Below are positions 36,509 through 47,353 of a stretch of DNA of 64,000 nucleotides, in pieces; positions within the stretch are counted from its first letter, which is position 1; the number at the start of each line of letters is the position of its first letter. The translations under genes and the position numbers were made by a program. The DNA is from Vibrio parahaemolyticus (lineage in GTDB: Bacteria; Pseudomonadota; Gammaproteobacteria; Enterobacterales; Vibrionaceae), in NCBI RefSeq assembly GCF_900460535.1, contig NZ_UHIL01000001.1, positions 868,001-932,000 of the forward strand, in the 5' to 3' direction. The notes under the pieces were generated by a model. The model did no database searches, was not told the origin of the DNA, and worked only from the letters and a program-made list of their open reading frames with translations.

Positions 36509-36563
36509 TTTGGCGGTTTTCTTTTTCGACTGAACAAAAAGGTGCGTTTTCGCACCTTTTCTC
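36502..36563 (+). terminator. Tandem terminators after crl
   Basis: Hairpin one, CGCC-TGATTT-GGCG with GTTTTCTTTTT at 36502-36526, contains the crl stop codon in its loop. Hairpin two, AAAAAGGTGCG-TTTT-CGCACCTTTT with CTCTTG, lies at 36536-36563. Confidence 0.85.
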
Positions 36564-36629
36564 TTGTTAAATCCCAATTTGATTGTTAAAACATCCTCTC
36601 TTTATTTGTTTTTCACTTCAGAAGACATC

Positions 36630-37769
36630 ATGACAACGAATCAACAAAACGCAGTTGTTTCGCAACCACAAACCGTCGTTGTGAAACTGGGTACAAGTGT
36701 GCTGACAGGCGGCACATTGGCACTAGATCGCGCTCACATGGTTGAGCTAGCGCGTCAGTGTGCTGAGCTTAAGAAACAAGGCCATTCAGTGGTAATGGTT
36801 TCGTCTGGTGCAATTGCAGCAGGCCGTGAGCATCTTGGATACCCCGCACTGCCCAACGAGATGGCGAGCAAACAGTTGCTTGCTGCTGTGGGTCAGAGTC
36901 GTTTGATTCAAACATGGGAGTCTTTGTTTGGTATTTACGGTATCAAGATTGGTCAAATGCTACTGACTCGTGCTGACTTGGATGATCGTGAGCGTTTTCT
37001 TAATGCGCGTGACACCATCAATGCGCTTGTGGCGAACGATATTATTCCAATCGTGAACGAAAATGATGCAGTAGCCACCAGTGAAATTAAAGTCGGCGAC
37101 AATGACAACCTATCGGCTTTAGTGGGTATTTTGTGTGGTGCAGATAAGTTATTGCTACTGACAGACCAAAAAGGTCTGTTTACTGCTGACCCACGAAAAG
37201 ATCCGAATGCAGAGCTGATCAAAGAAGTTAAAACCATTGATGACACGTTGCGTAAAATTGCTGGCGGCAGCGGTACAACACTCGGTACGGGTGGTATGGC
37301 GACGAAACTTCAAGCAGCCGACATCGCACGTCGCGCGGGTATTGAAGTTATTATCGCAGCAGGTAGCGCGCCAAACGTAATTTTTGACTCGTTGAGCACG
37401 GAGCCTCAAGGTACGCGTTTCCTACCTTGTTCAGAAGCATTGGAAAACCGTAAGCGTTGGATCCTCGCAGGTCCTGCAGCATCGGGTGACATTATCATCG
37501 ATGATGGTGCGGTGAATGCGGTTGTTGGTAAAGGCAGCAGCTTGCTAGCAAAAGGGGTCATCAAGGTGAGCGGTGATTTTGCCCGTGGTGAAGTTGCTCG
37601 CGTAACAAATTCTCATGGCAAACTGGTTGCGCGTGGTATTAGCGCCTACTCAAGTGAAGACTTGGCAAAAATTACTGGCAAACACAGTAAAGACATCATC
37701 TCTATTTTGGGTCATGACTACGGCTCAGAAGTGATTCATCGCGATGATCTTGTCGTCATTCAAGAATAG
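36630..37769 (+). CDS. proB: Glutamate 5-kinase
   Basis: A 379-residue enzyme that phosphorylates glutamate, the first and feedback-inhibited step of proline synthesis. The amino-acid kinase domain has [27 protein letters not shown] and [23 protein letters not shown] (shortened as [12 protein letters not shown]). A PUA domain follows from about residue 290 ([21 protein letters not shown]). The start at 36630 drops 22 in-frame codons that overlap the crl terminator. It is about 12 residues longer at the N-terminus than E. coli ProB. It forms an operon with proA, 17 bases downstream. Confidence 0.96.
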   Translation: MTTNQQNAVVSQPQTVVVKLGTSVLTGGTLALDRAHMVELARQCAELKKQGHSVVMVSSGAIAAGREHLGYPALPNEMASKQLLAAVGQSRLIQTWESLFGIYGIKIGQMLLTRADLDDRERFLNARDTINALVANDIIPIVNENDAVATSEIKVGDNDNLSALVGILCGADKLLLLTDQKGLFTADPRKDPNAELIKEVKTIDDTLRKIAGGSGTTLGTGGMATKLQAADIARRAGIEVIIAAGSAPNVIFDSLSTEPQGTRFLPCSEALENRKRWILAGPAASGDIIIDDGAVNAVVGKGSSLLAKGVIKVSGDFARGEVARVTNSHGKLVARGISAYSSEDLAKITGKHSKDIISILGHDYGSEVIHRDDLVVIQE

Positions 37770-37786
37770 AAATTGAGGGAAGCAAC

Positions 37787-39037
37787 GTGGATTTAACGAA
37801 TATGGGTAAAGCTGCTAAAGATGCAGCTTTCGAATTGGCGACGGCGTCAACTGCTCAAAAGAACCAAGCTCTAGCGATCATCGCAGATGAGCTAGAAGCA
37901 AACTCAGCTGCGATTTTGGCAGCAAACGCAAAAGACATCGAACTTGGTCGCGAAGCTGGTCTGACCGATGCGCTGCTAGACCGTCTACTGTTGAATGAAG
38001 AACGCTTAACGGGCATTGCAAATGATGTTCGCAATGTGATCAGCCTAAACGATCCTGTGGGCAGCGAAATCGACAGTAAAGTGCTAGAAAACGGCATGTC
38101 TCTCTCTCGACGCCGTGTACCACTTGGTGTTGTGGGTGTGATTTATGAAGCGCGTCCAAATGTGACCATCGACATTGCCGCACTGTGCCTGAAAACGGGT
38201 AACGCCAGTATCCTACGCGGTGGTAAAGAGACGTTTTTCTCTAACATGGAACTTGTGAAAGTTATCCAATCAGCCCTTGCAAAAGCAAACTTGCCAGCCG
38301 CTTCAGTACAGTACATTGAAAAGCCAGATCGCGAGCTGGTTTCTCAACTGCTTAAACTGGATGACTACGTTGATATGATCATCCCACGTGGTGGAGCTGG
38401 TCTGCACAAAATGTGTAAAGAGAACAGCACAATTCCAGTGATCATCGGCGGTTTTGGTATCAGTCACATTTTTGTTGATGAATCCGCGGACCTAGAGAAA
38501 TCGCTAAACGTGGTTGAAAACTCGAAAGTTCAACGTCCTTCGGCATGTAACTCGCTAGACACACTGCTTGTTCACGAGAAAGTGGCGGCGAAATTCTTGC
38601 CAATGATTGTCGAGCGAATGAGTGACAAAGTGACGTTTGTAGCAGAACCAAAAGCGAAAGCGCTAATGGCTCAAGCTACGCAAATTCGCGATGCCGTAGA
38701 AGGTGATTTTGATACCGAATGGCTAAGCTACACGTTAGGTGTAAAAGTTGTCGCTGACGTGAAAGATGCGATTGAACACATGCGAGTTCACAATGCGAGT
38801 CACTCAGATGCAATCATGACCAACAGCTTGATTAACTCAGAGTTGTTCATCAATTCGGTGGGCTCGGCTGCAGTTTATGTGAATGCGGCAACGCGCTTTA
38901 CTGACGGTGCTCAGTTTGGCTTGGGGGCTGAAGTGGCCGTCTCAACTCAAAAGCTACATGCACGTGGCCCGATGGGTTTGGAAGAATTAACAAGCTACAA
39001 ATGGGTCGGCAAAGCGAACTACTTAGCACGCAGTTAA
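37787..39037 (+). CDS. proA: Glutamate-5-semialdehyde dehydrogenase
   Basis: A 416-residue NADPH-dependent reductase that turns glutamyl phosphate into glutamate semialdehyde, the second step of proline synthesis. The catalytic Cys lies in [13 protein letters not shown], and [20 protein letters not shown] and [10 protein letters not shown] are family motifs. The start codon is GTG, with GAGGGA at good spacing. Its 17-base distance from proB and shared terminator indicate a proBA operon. Confidence 0.97.
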   Translation: MDLTNMGKAAKDAAFELATASTAQKNQALAIIADELEANSAAILAANAKDIELGREAGLTDALLDRLLLNEERLTGIANDVRNVISLNDPVGSEIDSKVLENGMSLSRRRVPLGVVGVIYEARPNVTIDIAALCLKTGNASILRGGKETFFSNMELVKVIQSALAKANLPAASVQYIEKPDRELVSQLLKLDDYVDMIIPRGGAGLHKMCKENSTIPVIIGGFGISHIFVDESADLEKSLNVVENSKVQRPSACNSLDTLLVHEKVAAKFLPMIVERMSDKVTFVAEPKAKALMAQATQIRDAVEGDFDTEWLSYTLGVKVVADVKDAIEHMRVHNASHSDAIMTNSLINSELFINSVGSAAVYVNAATRFTDGAQFGLGAEVAVSTQKLHARGPMGLEELTSYKWVGKANYLARS

Positions 39038-39058
39038 CAGATTCGACTCGATATTGAT

Positions 39059-39088
39059 TGAAAAAGGGGCACTAGTGCCCCTTTTTGT
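39059..39088 (+). terminator. proBA terminator
   Basis: AAAAAGGGGCACT-AGTGCCCCTTTTT, perfect stem with T run. Confidence 0.92.
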
Positions 39089-39164
39089 TTTCTCTCACAT
39101 ATCAATTCCGCTACACTAGTCTGGCTTTTGGGACGGCCCCAAAGGCACGTTATTTGGAGGTGAT

Positions 39165-39614
39165 ATGCATTGTCCTTTTTGTTCAGAGAACGATACAAAA
39201 GTAATTGATTCCCGATTGGTTGCGGATGGTCATCAAGTCCGTCGCCGCCGCCAGTGTTTAGCCTGTAGTGAACGTTTTACTACGTTTGAAACGGCAGAAT
39301 TGGTCATGCCTAAAGTCATTAAGTCGAATGGCAATCGCGAACCATTCGATGAAGATAAAATGGTCGGTGGTATTCAGCGCGCATTAGAGAAACGTCCGGT
39401 AAGTGCCGACTCTATCGAGCTTGCAATCAGTATGATTAAGTCGCAACTCCGCGCAACTGGTGAGCGTGAAGTACCGAGCCAAATGATTGGTAACTTGGTT
39501 ATGGATCAGCTTAAAGAGCTCGACAAAGTGGCTTACATCCGTTTTGCATCGGTTTATCGTAGCTTTGAAGATATTCGTGAATTCGGCGAAGAAATTGCCC
39601 GCCTTGAAGACTGA
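39165..39614 (+). CDS. nrdR: Transcriptional repressor NrdR
   Basis: A 149-residue repressor of ribonucleotide reductase genes. The zinc ribbon ligands are Cys3, Cys6, Cys31 and Cys34, and the ATP cone occupies about residues 49-139 ([25 protein letters not shown]). The ligand-bound oligomer state tells it whether dATP or ATP is high. It heads the nrdR-rib-nusB-thiL-pgpA run, with ribD starting seven bases after its stop, as in E. coli. GGAGG precedes the ATG. Confidence 0.97.
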   Translation: MHCPFCSENDTKVIDSRLVADGHQVRRRRQCLACSERFTTFETAELVMPKVIKSNGNREPFDEDKMVGGIQRALEKRPVSADSIELAISMIKSQLRATGEREVPSQMIGNLVMDQLKELDKVAYIRFASVYRSFEDIREFGEEIARLED

Positions 39615-39621
39615 TTAAATC

Positions 39622-40746
39622 ATGCCTCAACACACTTCTGCATCTCCATTTTCTCCTCAAGATTTTTCAATGATGTCGCGTGCGCTCAAGTTAGCTCGAC
39701 GCGGCATTTATACGACGGCTCCAAACCCGAACGTCGGTTGCGTAATTGTTCGTGATGGCGTGATCGTTGGTGAAGGTTATCATCATCGCGCTGGAGAGCC
39801 GCATGCTGAAGTGCACGCGATGCGTATGGCTGGTGATAAAGCTGAAGGTGCAACGGCATACGTTACCCTTGAACCGTGCTCCCACTATGGACGCACGCCA
39901 CCTTGCGCTGAAGGGTTGATAAAAGCCAAAGTGGCGCGAGTAGTGTGTGCGATGGAAGATCCGAATCCAAAAGTGGCTGGACGTGGCATCCAAATGCTAC
40001 GTGAAGCCGGGGTCGAGGTTCAGGTTGGATTGTTAGAAAACGATGCGATTGAGCTCAATCGTAGCTTCATTAAATTCATGCAAACAGGCATGCCATTTAT
40101 CCAATTGAAAATGGCAGCAAGCTTGGATGGACAGAGTGCGCTAAGCAATGGCAAGAGCCAATGGATCACCTCCCCACAGGCTCGCCAAGACGTGCAGTGT
40201 TATCGAGCGCAAAGCGGTGGCATTCTGTCTACAAGCAAAACAGTGATGGATGATAACGCCTCTCTCAACGTTCGTTGGGATGATTTGCCACAGACTGTTC
40301 AAGCGCACTATGAGCTGACGGAAGTTCGCCAACCAGCAAGGGTAATACTCGACCGTCAACAGAAACTGAGTGATGACCTTAAACTGTTCAGTACCGAAGG
40401 TGAGCGAATTATTGTCAGCAGCGAAGGCGATGTTTGCCCACAACTAGACCAAAGCGGAAAAATTGATTTAGCTGCGACCCTAAAAGCGGTCGCGACTCAG
40501 CATAATATCAACCATTTATGGGTGGAAGCTGGAGCGACGCTCGCGAGTTCTCTAATCAAAGCTAACCTTGTAGATGAGTTGATTGTCTATCTCGCTCCGA
40601 AACTAATGGGAAGCGATGGACGTGGTTTAATTGGCGCGCTGGGATTGACGGAGATGGCGCAGGTCATCGATTTAAATATTACTGATGTGCGAATGGTGGG
40701 CAGAGATATCCGTATTACCGCCACCGTTGTACGTAAAGAAATTTAG
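39622..40746 (+). CDS. ribD: Bifunctional riboflavin biosynthesis protein RibD
   Basis: A 374-residue deaminase-reductase for the second and third steps of riboflavin synthesis. The N-terminal deaminase carries HAEVHAM and EPCSHYGRTPPC (zinc ligands), and the C-terminal NADPH-dependent reductase spans from about residue 150 with MPFIQLKMAASLDGQSA and LWVEAGATLASSLI. Seven-base spacing from nrdR and 12 bases to ribE indicate one operon. Confidence 0.97.
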   Translation: MPQHTSASPFSPQDFSMMSRALKLARRGIYTTAPNPNVGCVIVRDGVIVGEGYHHRAGEPHAEVHAMRMAGDKAEGATAYVTLEPCSHYGRTPPCAEGLIKAKVARVVCAMEDPNPKVAGRGIQMLREAGVEVQVGLLENDAIELNRSFIKFMQTGMPFIQLKMAASLDGQSALSNGKSQWITSPQARQDVQCYRAQSGGILSTSKTVMDDNASLNVRWDDLPQTVQAHYELTEVRQPARVILDRQQKLSDDLKLFSTEGERIIVSSEGDVCPQLDQSGKIDLAATLKAVATQHNINHLWVEAGATLASSLIKANLVDELIVYLAPKLMGSDGRGLIGALGLTEMAQVIDLNITDVRMVGRDIRITATVVRKEI

Positions 40747-40758
40747 AAAAGAAGCACT

Positions 40759-41412
40759 ATGTTTACAGGAATTGTAGAAGCAGTTGGTAAATTAACTGCG
40801 ATTACGCCAAAAGGCGAAGACATTACCGTTACGGTAGAAGTAGGTAAGTTAGACATGTCTGACGTGAAGTTAGGCGACAGCATCGCAACTAACGGTGTGT
40901 GCTTAACGGTGATTGACTTTGGAAGCAATTACTACAGCGCGGATTTGTCTCTCGAGACCTTGAAAAAAACCGGTTTTGCAAACTACCAAGTCGGAGAAAA
41001 GGTTAACTTAGAAAAAGCCATGCTGCCGACGACACGTTTTGGCGGACACATTGTATCTGGACACGTGGACGGCGTGGGTGAAATTGTGGAGCGCAATCAA
41101 GTTGGTCGTGCGATAGAGTTTTGGGTCGCGATGCCTGCTGAGATCAGCAAGTACGTGGCAGAAAAAGGCTCTATCACCGTTGATGGCATCAGCTTAACGG
41201 TGAATGATTTACGTAAAAACGCATTCAAACTGACGATTGTGCCTCACACCAGTGAAGAAACCACCATTGACCAGTTCCAAGTGGGCCGCAAAGTGAATTT
41301 AGAAGTGGATGTGTTGGCGCGTTACATGGAACGCTTGCTGCAAGGTCAGCAAGAAGAGCAGCCTGAATCTCGCATCACCATGGATTTCTTACAACAAAAT
41401 GGCTTTGCGTAA
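40759..41412 (+). CDS. ribE: Riboflavin synthase alpha subunit
   Basis: A 217-residue enzyme that dismutates two lumazine molecules into riboflavin. It is two repeats of the same barrel: MFTGIVEAVG starts the first, and GGHIVSGHVDGVGEI with GSITVDGISLTVN marks the second. Length agrees with E. coli RibC (213). Named ribE in vibrio usage. GAAGC before the ATG and tight spacing to ribD support co-transcription. Confidence 0.96.
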   Translation: MFTGIVEAVGKLTAITPKGEDITVTVEVGKLDMSDVKLGDSIATNGVCLTVIDFGSNYYSADLSLETLKKTGFANYQVGEKVNLEKAMLPTTRFGGHIVSGHVDGVGEIVERNQVGRAIEFWVAMPAEISKYVAEKGSITVDGISLTVNDLRKNAFKLTIVPHTSEETTIDQFQVGRKVNLEVDVLARYMERLLQGQQEEQPESRITMDFLQQNGFA

Positions 41413-41581
41413 GCGCTCAGCCACGTTGCGATAATTGCCATAACAGACCGGATTCACAGAACATCGTTAGGGCAATTGACTTGCATTGTGCAAGGCTCAA
41501 ACTGTTGATGTCATTACCATTGCAATAAGATTTCACGCATTGCTGTCGGAAAATAAATTTTAGAATAACGGGAAACAGAAT

Positions 41582-42691
41582 ATGCCAATCAGTACACCAC
41601 AAGAAATTATTGATGATATTCGTGCAGGCAAAATGGTCATCCTAATGGATGATGAAGACCGTGAGAATGAAGGTGACTTGATCATGGCTGCCGAGCATAT
41701 TACGCCGGAAGCGATCAACTTTATGGCGACTTACGGTCGTGGCTTGATCTGTCTGACCATGACTAAAGCGCGTTGTGAAAATCTCGGCTTGCCGCCAATG
41801 GTGCAAGACAACAACGCGCAGTACACCACTAACTTTACCGTTTCTATTGAAGCTGCTGAAGGCGTCACCACGGGTATTTCAGCGGCTGACCGCGCACGCA
41901 CCGTTCAAGCTGCGGTTGCGCCAAACGCAAAAGCGGCGGACTTGGTTCAACCGGGTCATATTTTCCCTCTTGCTGCGCAAGATGGTGGTGTATTGACTCG
42001 CGCTGGTCACACCGAAGCGGGTTGTGATTTAGCTCGCCTTGCGGGGCTTGAGCCTGCTTCTGTGATTGTTGAGATTCTAAACGACGACGGCACCATGGCT
42101 CGCCGCCCTGATCTTGAAATATTTGCTGAAAAACACGGCTTGAAGTTAGGCACTATTGCGGACCTTATCGAATACCGCAACAACACAGAAACGACCATTG
42201 AGCGTGTAGCAGAATGCAAACTGCCAACTGAACACGGTGAGTTCACTTTGGTGACTTACAAAGACACCATCGATAATCAAGTGCATTACGCGATGTGCAA
42301 AGGTGATTTGGCCGGCGAAGCGCCGCTGGTTCGTGTGCATCTACAAGACGTATTCACCGATGTATTACGCAGTGACCGCAATGCAGAGCGCAGCTGGACA
42401 CTGGATAGAGCGATGAAGCGTATCGGTGAAGAAGGTGGTGTTCTGGTTGTTCTTGGCAATGAAGAATCAACCGAGTTGCTCATCCACCGCGTGAAGATGT
42501 TCGAAGCGCAAGATAAAGGCGAAGCACCTACTTTAGCGAAAAAGCAGGGCACCTCTCGCCGCGTGGGAGTGGGGTCGCAAATTCTTGCAGACCTTGGTGT
42601 TCACGATATGCGTCTTCTGTCTTCGACCAACAAAAAATACCATGCATTGGGCGGTTTCGGCCTGAACGTGGTTGAATACGTTTGCGAATAA
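41582..42691 (+). CDS. ribB: DHBP synthase with degenerate GTP cyclohydrolase II domain (RibBX type)
   Basis: A 369-residue fusion. The N-terminal 3,4-dihydroxy-2-butanone 4-phosphate synthase domain is intact: [16 protein letters not shown] (metal and acid residues) and [16 protein letters not shown]. The C-terminal half keeps the GTP cyclohydrolase II outline ([10 protein letters not shown]..., [15 protein letters not shown]) but has lost its zinc site. The usual C-x10-C-x-C segment reads [16 protein letters not shown], with no Cys, and the EGRGIG loop is absent. It therefore should make DHBP only. Such RibBX proteins were described in Shewanella and vibrios, from memory. 169 bases without an ORF separate it from ribE. 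Confidence 0.9.
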   Translation: MPISTPQEIIDDIRAGKMVILMDDEDRENEGDLIMAAEHITPEAINFMATYGRGLICLTMTKARCENLGLPPMVQDNNAQYTTNFTVSIEAAEGVTTGISAADRARTVQAAVAPNAKAADLVQPGHIFPLAAQDGGVLTRAGHTEAGCDLARLAGLEPASVIVEILNDDGTMARRPDLEIFAEKHGLKLGTIADLIEYRNNTETTIERVAECKLPTEHGEFTLVTYKDTIDNQVHYAMCKGDLAGEAPLVRVHLQDVFTDVLRSDRNAERSWTLDRAMKRIGEEGGVLVVLGNEESTELLIHRVKMFEAQDKGEAPTLAKKQGTSRRVGVGSQILADLGVHDMRLLSSTNKKYHALGGFGLNVVEYVCE

Positions 42692-42860
42692 GAAATGAAC
42701 GATAAGTTCCTAGTCCCATGCACACCTATTTTGGTGTGGACTAGGAACTCGTGACACGCGGCCAATTTCCATTAGATATTGCTCACAAATTTGTGCTAGA
42801 ATCCGGCGATTCTCACTTGATGAACAAATTTCACTTATAAATAGAGTTAAAGGAAAGCTT

Positions 42861-43331
42861 ATGAAAGTGATCGAGGGTGGCTTCCCAGCGCCAAATGCAA
42901 AAATTGCTATCGTTATTTCTCGCTTCAACAGTTTTATTAACGAAAGCTTACTTTCTGGTGCGATCGATACACTAAAGCGTCACGGACAAGTAAGCGAAGA
43001 CAACATCACTGTTGTACGTTGTCCAGGTGCCGTAGAACTACCTCTAGTAGCTCAACGTGTTGCTAAAACTGGTAAATACGATGCGATCGTATCTCTAGGT
43101 ACAGTAATCCGTGGCGGTACACCACACTTTGATTATGTTTGTAGTGAATGTAACAAGGGCCTAGCACAAGTGTCTCTGGAATACAGTCTTCCAGTCGCAT
43201 TCGGTGTGCTGACTGTTGATACTATCGATCAAGCGATTGAACGCGCAGGAACCAAGGCTGGTAATAAAGGTGCAGAGGCTGCACTAAGCGCACTTGAAAT
43301 GATTAATGTACTATCTGAAATTGATTCCTAA
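42861..43331 (+). CDS. ribH: 6,7-dimethyl-8-ribityllumazine synthase
   Basis: A 156-residue enzyme that condenses DHBP with the pyrimidine intermediate and assembles into an icosahedral or decameric shell. Active-site features: RFNSFI near the start, GAVELPL, and [15 protein letters not shown] with the catalytic His, and GVLTVDT. AGGAAAG precedes the ATG. Its stop overlaps the nusB start by one base, so the two are translationally coupled. Confidence 0.97.
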   Translation: MKVIEGGFPAPNAKIAIVISRFNSFINESLLSGAIDTLKRHGQVSEDNITVVRCPGAVELPLVAQRVAKTGKYDAIVSLGTVIRGGTPHFDYVCSECNKGLAQVSLEYSLPVAFGVLTVDTIDQAIERAGTKAGNKGAEAALSALEMINVLSEIDS

Positions 43332-43798
43332 TGGGGGCCAGTGTGAAACCAGCCGCACGTCGTAACGCACGTCAATTCGCTCTACAGGCGATCTACTCAT
43401 GGCAAATTACTAAAGAGAATGTTGCCACGATTGAAGAACAGTTTTTGTCTGGCGACAAATACGATGAAGAAGAACTTCGTGCATCTGAGCCAGCACTTGC
43501 TGCTCCAGAAACAGACGTTGCTTACTTCCGTGAACTATTAAGCGGTGTTGTACTTAGCCACGCTGAGCTAGATAGCAAAATTCGTCCTTACGTATCTCGT
43601 CCTATGCAGGATCTAGATATGATGGAACTTGCTCTTCTTCGCCTTGCTATGTACGAGATGACTCGTCGCGAAGATGTTCCTTACAAAGTGGTAATCAACG
43701 AAGCGATTGAACTTGCTAAAGTATTCGCTGCAGAAGACAGCCACAAATTCGTGAACGGTGTGCTAGATAAAGCCGCACCACACGTACGTAAGAAATAA
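43331..43798 (+). CDS. nusB: Transcription antitermination factor NusB
   Basis: A 155-residue all-helical factor that binds boxA RNA with S10 (NusE) for rRNA antitermination. It opens [20 protein letters not shown] and ends [17 protein letters not shown], both family hallmarks. It is some 15 residues longer than E. coli NusB (139), mostly through an insert near residues 40-55 ([20 protein letters not shown]). It overlaps ribH by one base. Confidence 0.96.
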   Translation: MGASVKPAARRNARQFALQAIYSWQITKENVATIEEQFLSGDKYDEEELRASEPALAAPETDVAYFRELLSGVVLSHAELDSKIRPYVSRPMQDLDMMELALLRLAMYEMTRREDVPYKVVINEAIELAKVFAAEDSHKFVNGVLDKAAPHVRKK

Positions 43799-43811
43799 CG
43801 ATTTCTTCAAT

Positions 43812-43840
43812 AAAAAGGTCAGCACATGCTGACCTTTTTT
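43812..43840 (+). terminator. nusB terminator
   Basis: AAAAAGGTCAGCA-TGCTGACCTTTTTT, followed by thiL after 41 bases; thiL may have its own promoter or use read-through. Confidence 0.9.
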
Positions 43841-43881
43841 GTATGATATCAATGCCATTGGCATGAAAAGATAAATGAATT

Positions 43882-44847
43882 ATGTCTGGTGAATTTAACC
43901 TGATTGATAAGTATTTTGTTGGCCGACAAAACCAGCGCAAAGACGTACACCTCGCCGCAGGGGACGATTGCGCTCTCGTTAAGGCGCCAGCAAATGTACA
44001 GATTGCTATCAGCACCGATACCTTGGTTGCTGGAACCCATTTCCTTCCTCACGCGAACCCTGCTTGGGTTGCTCACAAGGCGCTTGCATCCAACATCAGC
44101 GACTTAGCTGCCATGGGCGCAACACCTGCTTGGGTAAGCTTTGCATTGACCATGCCTGAAGCGGATGAAGAATGGCTCGCACCCTTCTGTGATGCGTTTT
44201 TCGAACTGGCGGATTACTTTGGTATTCAGTTAATCGGCGGTGATACAACGAAAGGCCCATTAAGCTTAACACTGACAGTGCAAGGTTTTGTGCCTGAGGG
44301 CAAAGCGCTGACTCGCTCTGGCGCGAAAGTCGGGGACTGGGTGTATGTCACTGGGAATTTGGGTGACGCAAAAGCAGGGCTGGATGTCATCTTAGATGAA
44401 ACACTTCGCAGTCGCATTGGTGCTGATGAACTAGAAAAAGCCCACTACCTAAGTACTCCGAGAGTGTTAGCGGGGCAAGCTTTGGTAGGATTAGCATCTT
44501 CGGCGATTGATATTTCAGACGGCCTGATTTCGGATATCAAACATATTTTAAAACGCTCACAAGTTGGTGTGAGTATCGATGTGTCTCAATTACCAATCTC
44601 TTCAGAGCTGGTACAATTTTTAGATGATAAGGTCAGCGCACAGCAGTATGCTTTATCTAGCGGTGAAGAATACGAGTTGTGTTTCACTGTATCAGAACAA
44701 AATCGAGGTTCTTTGCAGAGTGCTTTGTCTTATAGCGGGTGCAAAGTGACGTGCATTGGCCAAATTAGACCAAATGGAACGTTTGAGCTTCACGATAACA
44801 ACCAACCTCTCGACTGGGATTTAAGTGGTTTCGACCACTTTAAATAA
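43882..44847 (+). CDS. thiL: Thiamine-monophosphate kinase
   Basis: A 321-residue PurM/AIRS-like kinase that makes thiamine pyrophosphate from thiamine phosphate. It begins GEFNLIDKYF, and has DDCALV, the Mg-binding region IGGDTTKGPLSLT and VYVTGNLGDAKAGLD (glycine-rich loop). AIDISDGLISDIKHI is typical of the C-terminal half. Length matches E. coli ThiL (325). pgpA follows after 37 bases. Confidence 0.96.
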   Translation: MSGEFNLIDKYFVGRQNQRKDVHLAAGDDCALVKAPANVQIAISTDTLVAGTHFLPHANPAWVAHKALASNISDLAAMGATPAWVSFALTMPEADEEWLAPFCDAFFELADYFGIQLIGGDTTKGPLSLTLTVQGFVPEGKALTRSGAKVGDWVYVTGNLGDAKAGLDVILDETLRSRIGADELEKAHYLSTPRVLAGQALVGLASSAIDISDGLISDIKHILKRSQVGVSIDVSQLPISSELVQFLDDKVSAQQYALSSGEEYELCFTVSEQNRGSLQSALSYSGCKVTCIGQIRPNGTFELHDNNQPLDWDLSGFDHFK

Positions 44848-44884
44848 GCTCATCGAGTTAAACTAGCAGTATAGGTTTAAGGAT

Positions 44885-45391
44885 ATGACCAACCCTCTTT
44901 CTCTGATCTCATTAAAGAACCCGTGGCATTTGTTGGCGACGGGGTTTGGCAGTGGTTTGTCGCCAGTAGCTCCTGGAACAATGGGGACGCTTGCTGCGGT
45001 TCCGTTTTTTCTGTTGTTGGCGCAGCTGCCATTTCCGGCTTATGTCGTTGTGGTATTACTTTCGTGCGTGATTGGCATCAAAATCTGTCAAGTCACGTCA
45101 GATGATATGAAGGTGCATGATCACGGTTCAATTGTTTGGGATGAGTTTGCGGGCTTTTGGATCACCATGAGTATTGTACCAGCCCTGAATATTCCTATCA
45201 CGGAATGGAAATGGTTGTTGACGGGTTTCATTCTTTTCCGCTTTTTCGATATGGTCAAACCGTGGCCAATAGGTTGGTTAGACAAACGCATCCATGGCGG
45301 GCTTGGCATTATGCTCGATGATATTGTTGCGGGTATTATGGCAGGTATTGCTTTGTTTCTCGTTGCAAAGTATGCGGGTTGGATGAGTTAG
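44885..45391 (+). CDS. pgpA: Phosphatidylglycerophosphatase A
   Basis: A 168-residue inner-membrane phosphatase that makes phosphatidylglycerol. Family features are GFGSGLSPVAPGTMGTL near the start, HDHGSIVWDEFAGFWI with the acidic metal-binding residues, RFFDMVKPWPIGWLD and the C-terminal HGGLGIMLDDIVAGIMA. Four hydrophobic segments are visible. It is last in the nrdR-pgpA run, convergent with dxs. Confidence 0.95.
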   Translation: MTNPLSLISLKNPWHLLATGFGSGLSPVAPGTMGTLAAVPFFLLLAQLPFPAYVVVVLLSCVIGIKICQVTSDDMKVHDHGSIVWDEFAGFWITMSIVPALNIPITEWKWLLTGFILFRFFDMVKPWPIGWLDKRIHGGLGIMLDDIVAGIMAGIALFLVAKYAGWMS

Positions 45392-45425
45392 TACATCACC
45401 TATCACTCGAAGAACAACAAGAATT

Positions 45426-45455
45426 AAAAAGGGATGCCATTGGCATCCCTTTTTG
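45426..45455. terminator. Bidirectional terminator between pgpA and dxs
   Basis: AAAAAGGGATGCCA-TTGG-CATCCCTTTTT; T runs on both strands between convergent genes. Confidence 0.92.
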
Positions 45456-45467
45456 CTATTTAATTGC

Positions 45468-47333
45468 TTACTTTGCAAGGTATTCCGCAATGGATTTTTC
45501 AATCCCTTTTGCGTCTAAACCAAGTTCTTCGTGAAGCTCTTCTTGAGTACCTTGATGGATGAATTTATCAGGTAAACCAAGATTGAGTACTGGTTTGATG
45601 ATTTTCTCTTTCATCATAAATTCAATAACACCTGCACCAGCACCACCTGCGATTGCGTTCTCTTCTAGCGTGACAAGAACGTCATGTTCATCAGCGAGTT
45701 GGCGAATCAATGCTTCATCAAGAGGTTTGACGAAACGCATATCAGCAACCGTTGCATTGAGGTTTTCAGCTGCTTCTAGTGCATTCGGTAAGAAAGTACC
45801 GAAGCTCAGGATTGCCACCTTTTCACCTTTGCGTACCACTCGACCTTTACCAATCTCAAGAGCGGTAAACTCTTTTTCGATCTCTGTACCCATACCACTA
45901 CCACGAGGATAACGTACGGCACTTGGTCCAGTGTGCTTATGACCTGTGTACAGCATTTGGCGACATTCGTTTTCGTCGCTTGGAGCCATGATCACCATGT
46001 TAGGAATGCAGCGCATAAAGCTAAGATCAAATGCACCTTGGTGTGTTTGACCATCTGCACCGACCAAACCTGCGCGGTCGATAGCGAACATTACTGGTAA
46101 GTCCATGATAGCGATGTCATGGATAAGTTGATCGTAACCACGTTGCAAGAAGGTTGAGTAAATAGCCACGATCGGATGATCGCCAGCAATTGCCATACCC
46201 GTTGCAAGTGTCACAGCGTGTTGCTCTGCAATTGCCACATCAAAGTATTGATCTGGGTACTCTTTCGAGAAACGCACCATGCCAGAACCTTCACGCATTG
46301 CTGGCGTAATTGCCATTAGCTTAGGATCTTGCGCTGCCATGTCACATAAGAAGTCACCAAAAATCTTTGAGAAAGTTGGTTTGCCGCCACTGCTTTTTGG
46401 TAAGCAGTTATGGCTTGGATCGAACTTAGGGACGCCGTGGTAGCCAATAGGATCTTTCTCTGCTGGCTCATAACCTTTGCCTTTCTTGGTCATGATGTGC
46501 AGGAACTGAGGGCCTTTAAGCTCACGCATGTTCTTCAGTGTTTTAACGAGCTCATTCACATCGTGCCCATCAATTGGACCAATGTAGTTAAAGCCAAACT
46601 CTTCAAACAGAGTGCCAGGGACAACCATGCCTTTTAGATGTTCTTCAGTGCGACGAACCAGTTCTTTGATTGGTGGCACACCTGATAGCACTTTTTTCCC
46701 ACCCTCACGGATTGAGGTGTAAAGACTACCGGAAAGCACTTTCGCTAGGTGGTTGTTCAGAGCGCCAACGTTTTCTGAGATCGACATTTCATTGTCGTTA
46801 AGAATCACCAACATGTCAGGGTGAACATCGCCTGCGTGGTTCATGGCTTCGAATGCCATGCCTGCAGTAATCGCACCATCACCAATCACACTGATGACTT
46901 TACGACCTTTCCCTTCTTTTTGAGCGCTGATGGCTAGGCCAAGCCCTGCACTGATGGAAGTAGAAGAGTGACCAACTGATAGCGTGTCGTACTCGCTCTC
47001 TTCGCGCCAAGGGAAAGGGTGTAAGCCGTCTTTCTGACGAATCGTTGGCATTTGATCGCGACGACCCGTCAAAATTTTATGTGGGTAAGCCTGATGACCA
47101 ACATCCCAGATAAGTTTATCTACGGGTGTGTTGTAAACATAATGCAGAGCCACAGTTAGCTCTACGGTGCCTAAGCCAGACGCTAAGTGTCCGCTAGATT
47201 GGCTCACTGAATTTAGCAGATACGTTCGCAGCTCATCACACAGAGTTGGTAATGTTTCTTTTGGAAGAAGACGCAATTCTTCCGGTGTATTTGCTAACGC
47301 CAGTGTTGGGTACTTTGAAATATCAAGAGTCAT
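45468..47333 (-). CDS. dxs: 1-deoxy-D-xylulose-5-phosphate synthase
   Basis: A 621-residue thiamine-pyrophosphate enzyme, entry step of the MEP isoprenoid pathway and also feeding thiamine and pyridoxal synthesis. [18 protein letters not shown] holds the proton-transfer His; [19 protein letters not shown] with ILNDNEMSI is the TPP motif. [18 protein letters not shown] and [15 protein letters not shown] mark the transketolase-like and C-terminal parts. Length matches E. coli Dxs (620). The start [14 protein letters not shown] lies 20 bases after ispA. Confidence 0.98.
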   Translation of the reverse strand: MTLDISKYPTLALANTPEELRLLPKETLPTLCDELRTYLLNSVSQSSGHLASGLGTVELTVALHYVYNTPVDKLIWDVGHQAYPHKILTGRRDQMPTIRQKDGLHPFPWREESEYDTLSVGHSSTSISAGLGLAISAQKEGKGRKVISVIGDGAITAGMAFEAMNHAGDVHPDMLVILNDNEMSISENVGALNNHLAKVLSGSLYTSIREGGKKVLSGVPPIKELVRRTEEHLKGMVVPGTLFEEFGFNYIGPIDGHDVNELVKTLKNMRELKGPQFLHIMTKKGKGYEPAEKDPIGYHGVPKFDPSHNCLPKSSGGKPTFSKIFGDFLCDMAAQDPKLMAITPAMREGSGMVRFSKEYPDQYFDVAIAEQHAVTLATGMAIAGDHPIVAIYSTFLQRGYDQLIHDIAIMDLPVMFAIDRAGLVGADGQTHQGAFDLSFMRCIPNMVIMAPSDENECRQMLYTGHKHTGPSAVRYPRGSGMGTEIEKEFTALEIGKGRVVRKGEKVAILSFGTFLPNALEAAENLNATVADMRFVKPLDEALIRQLADEHDVLVTLEENAIAGGAGAGVIEFMMKEKIIKPVLNLGLPDKFIHQGTQEELHEELGLDAKGIEKSIAEYLAK

Positions 47334-47353
47334 ATAAATGCGCGCTTATAGTG

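Noticed and set aside
41413..41581. Possible FMN riboswitch between ribE and the ribB-type gene
   Set aside because: The conserved RFN element sequence blocks are not present; nothing else is recognised.
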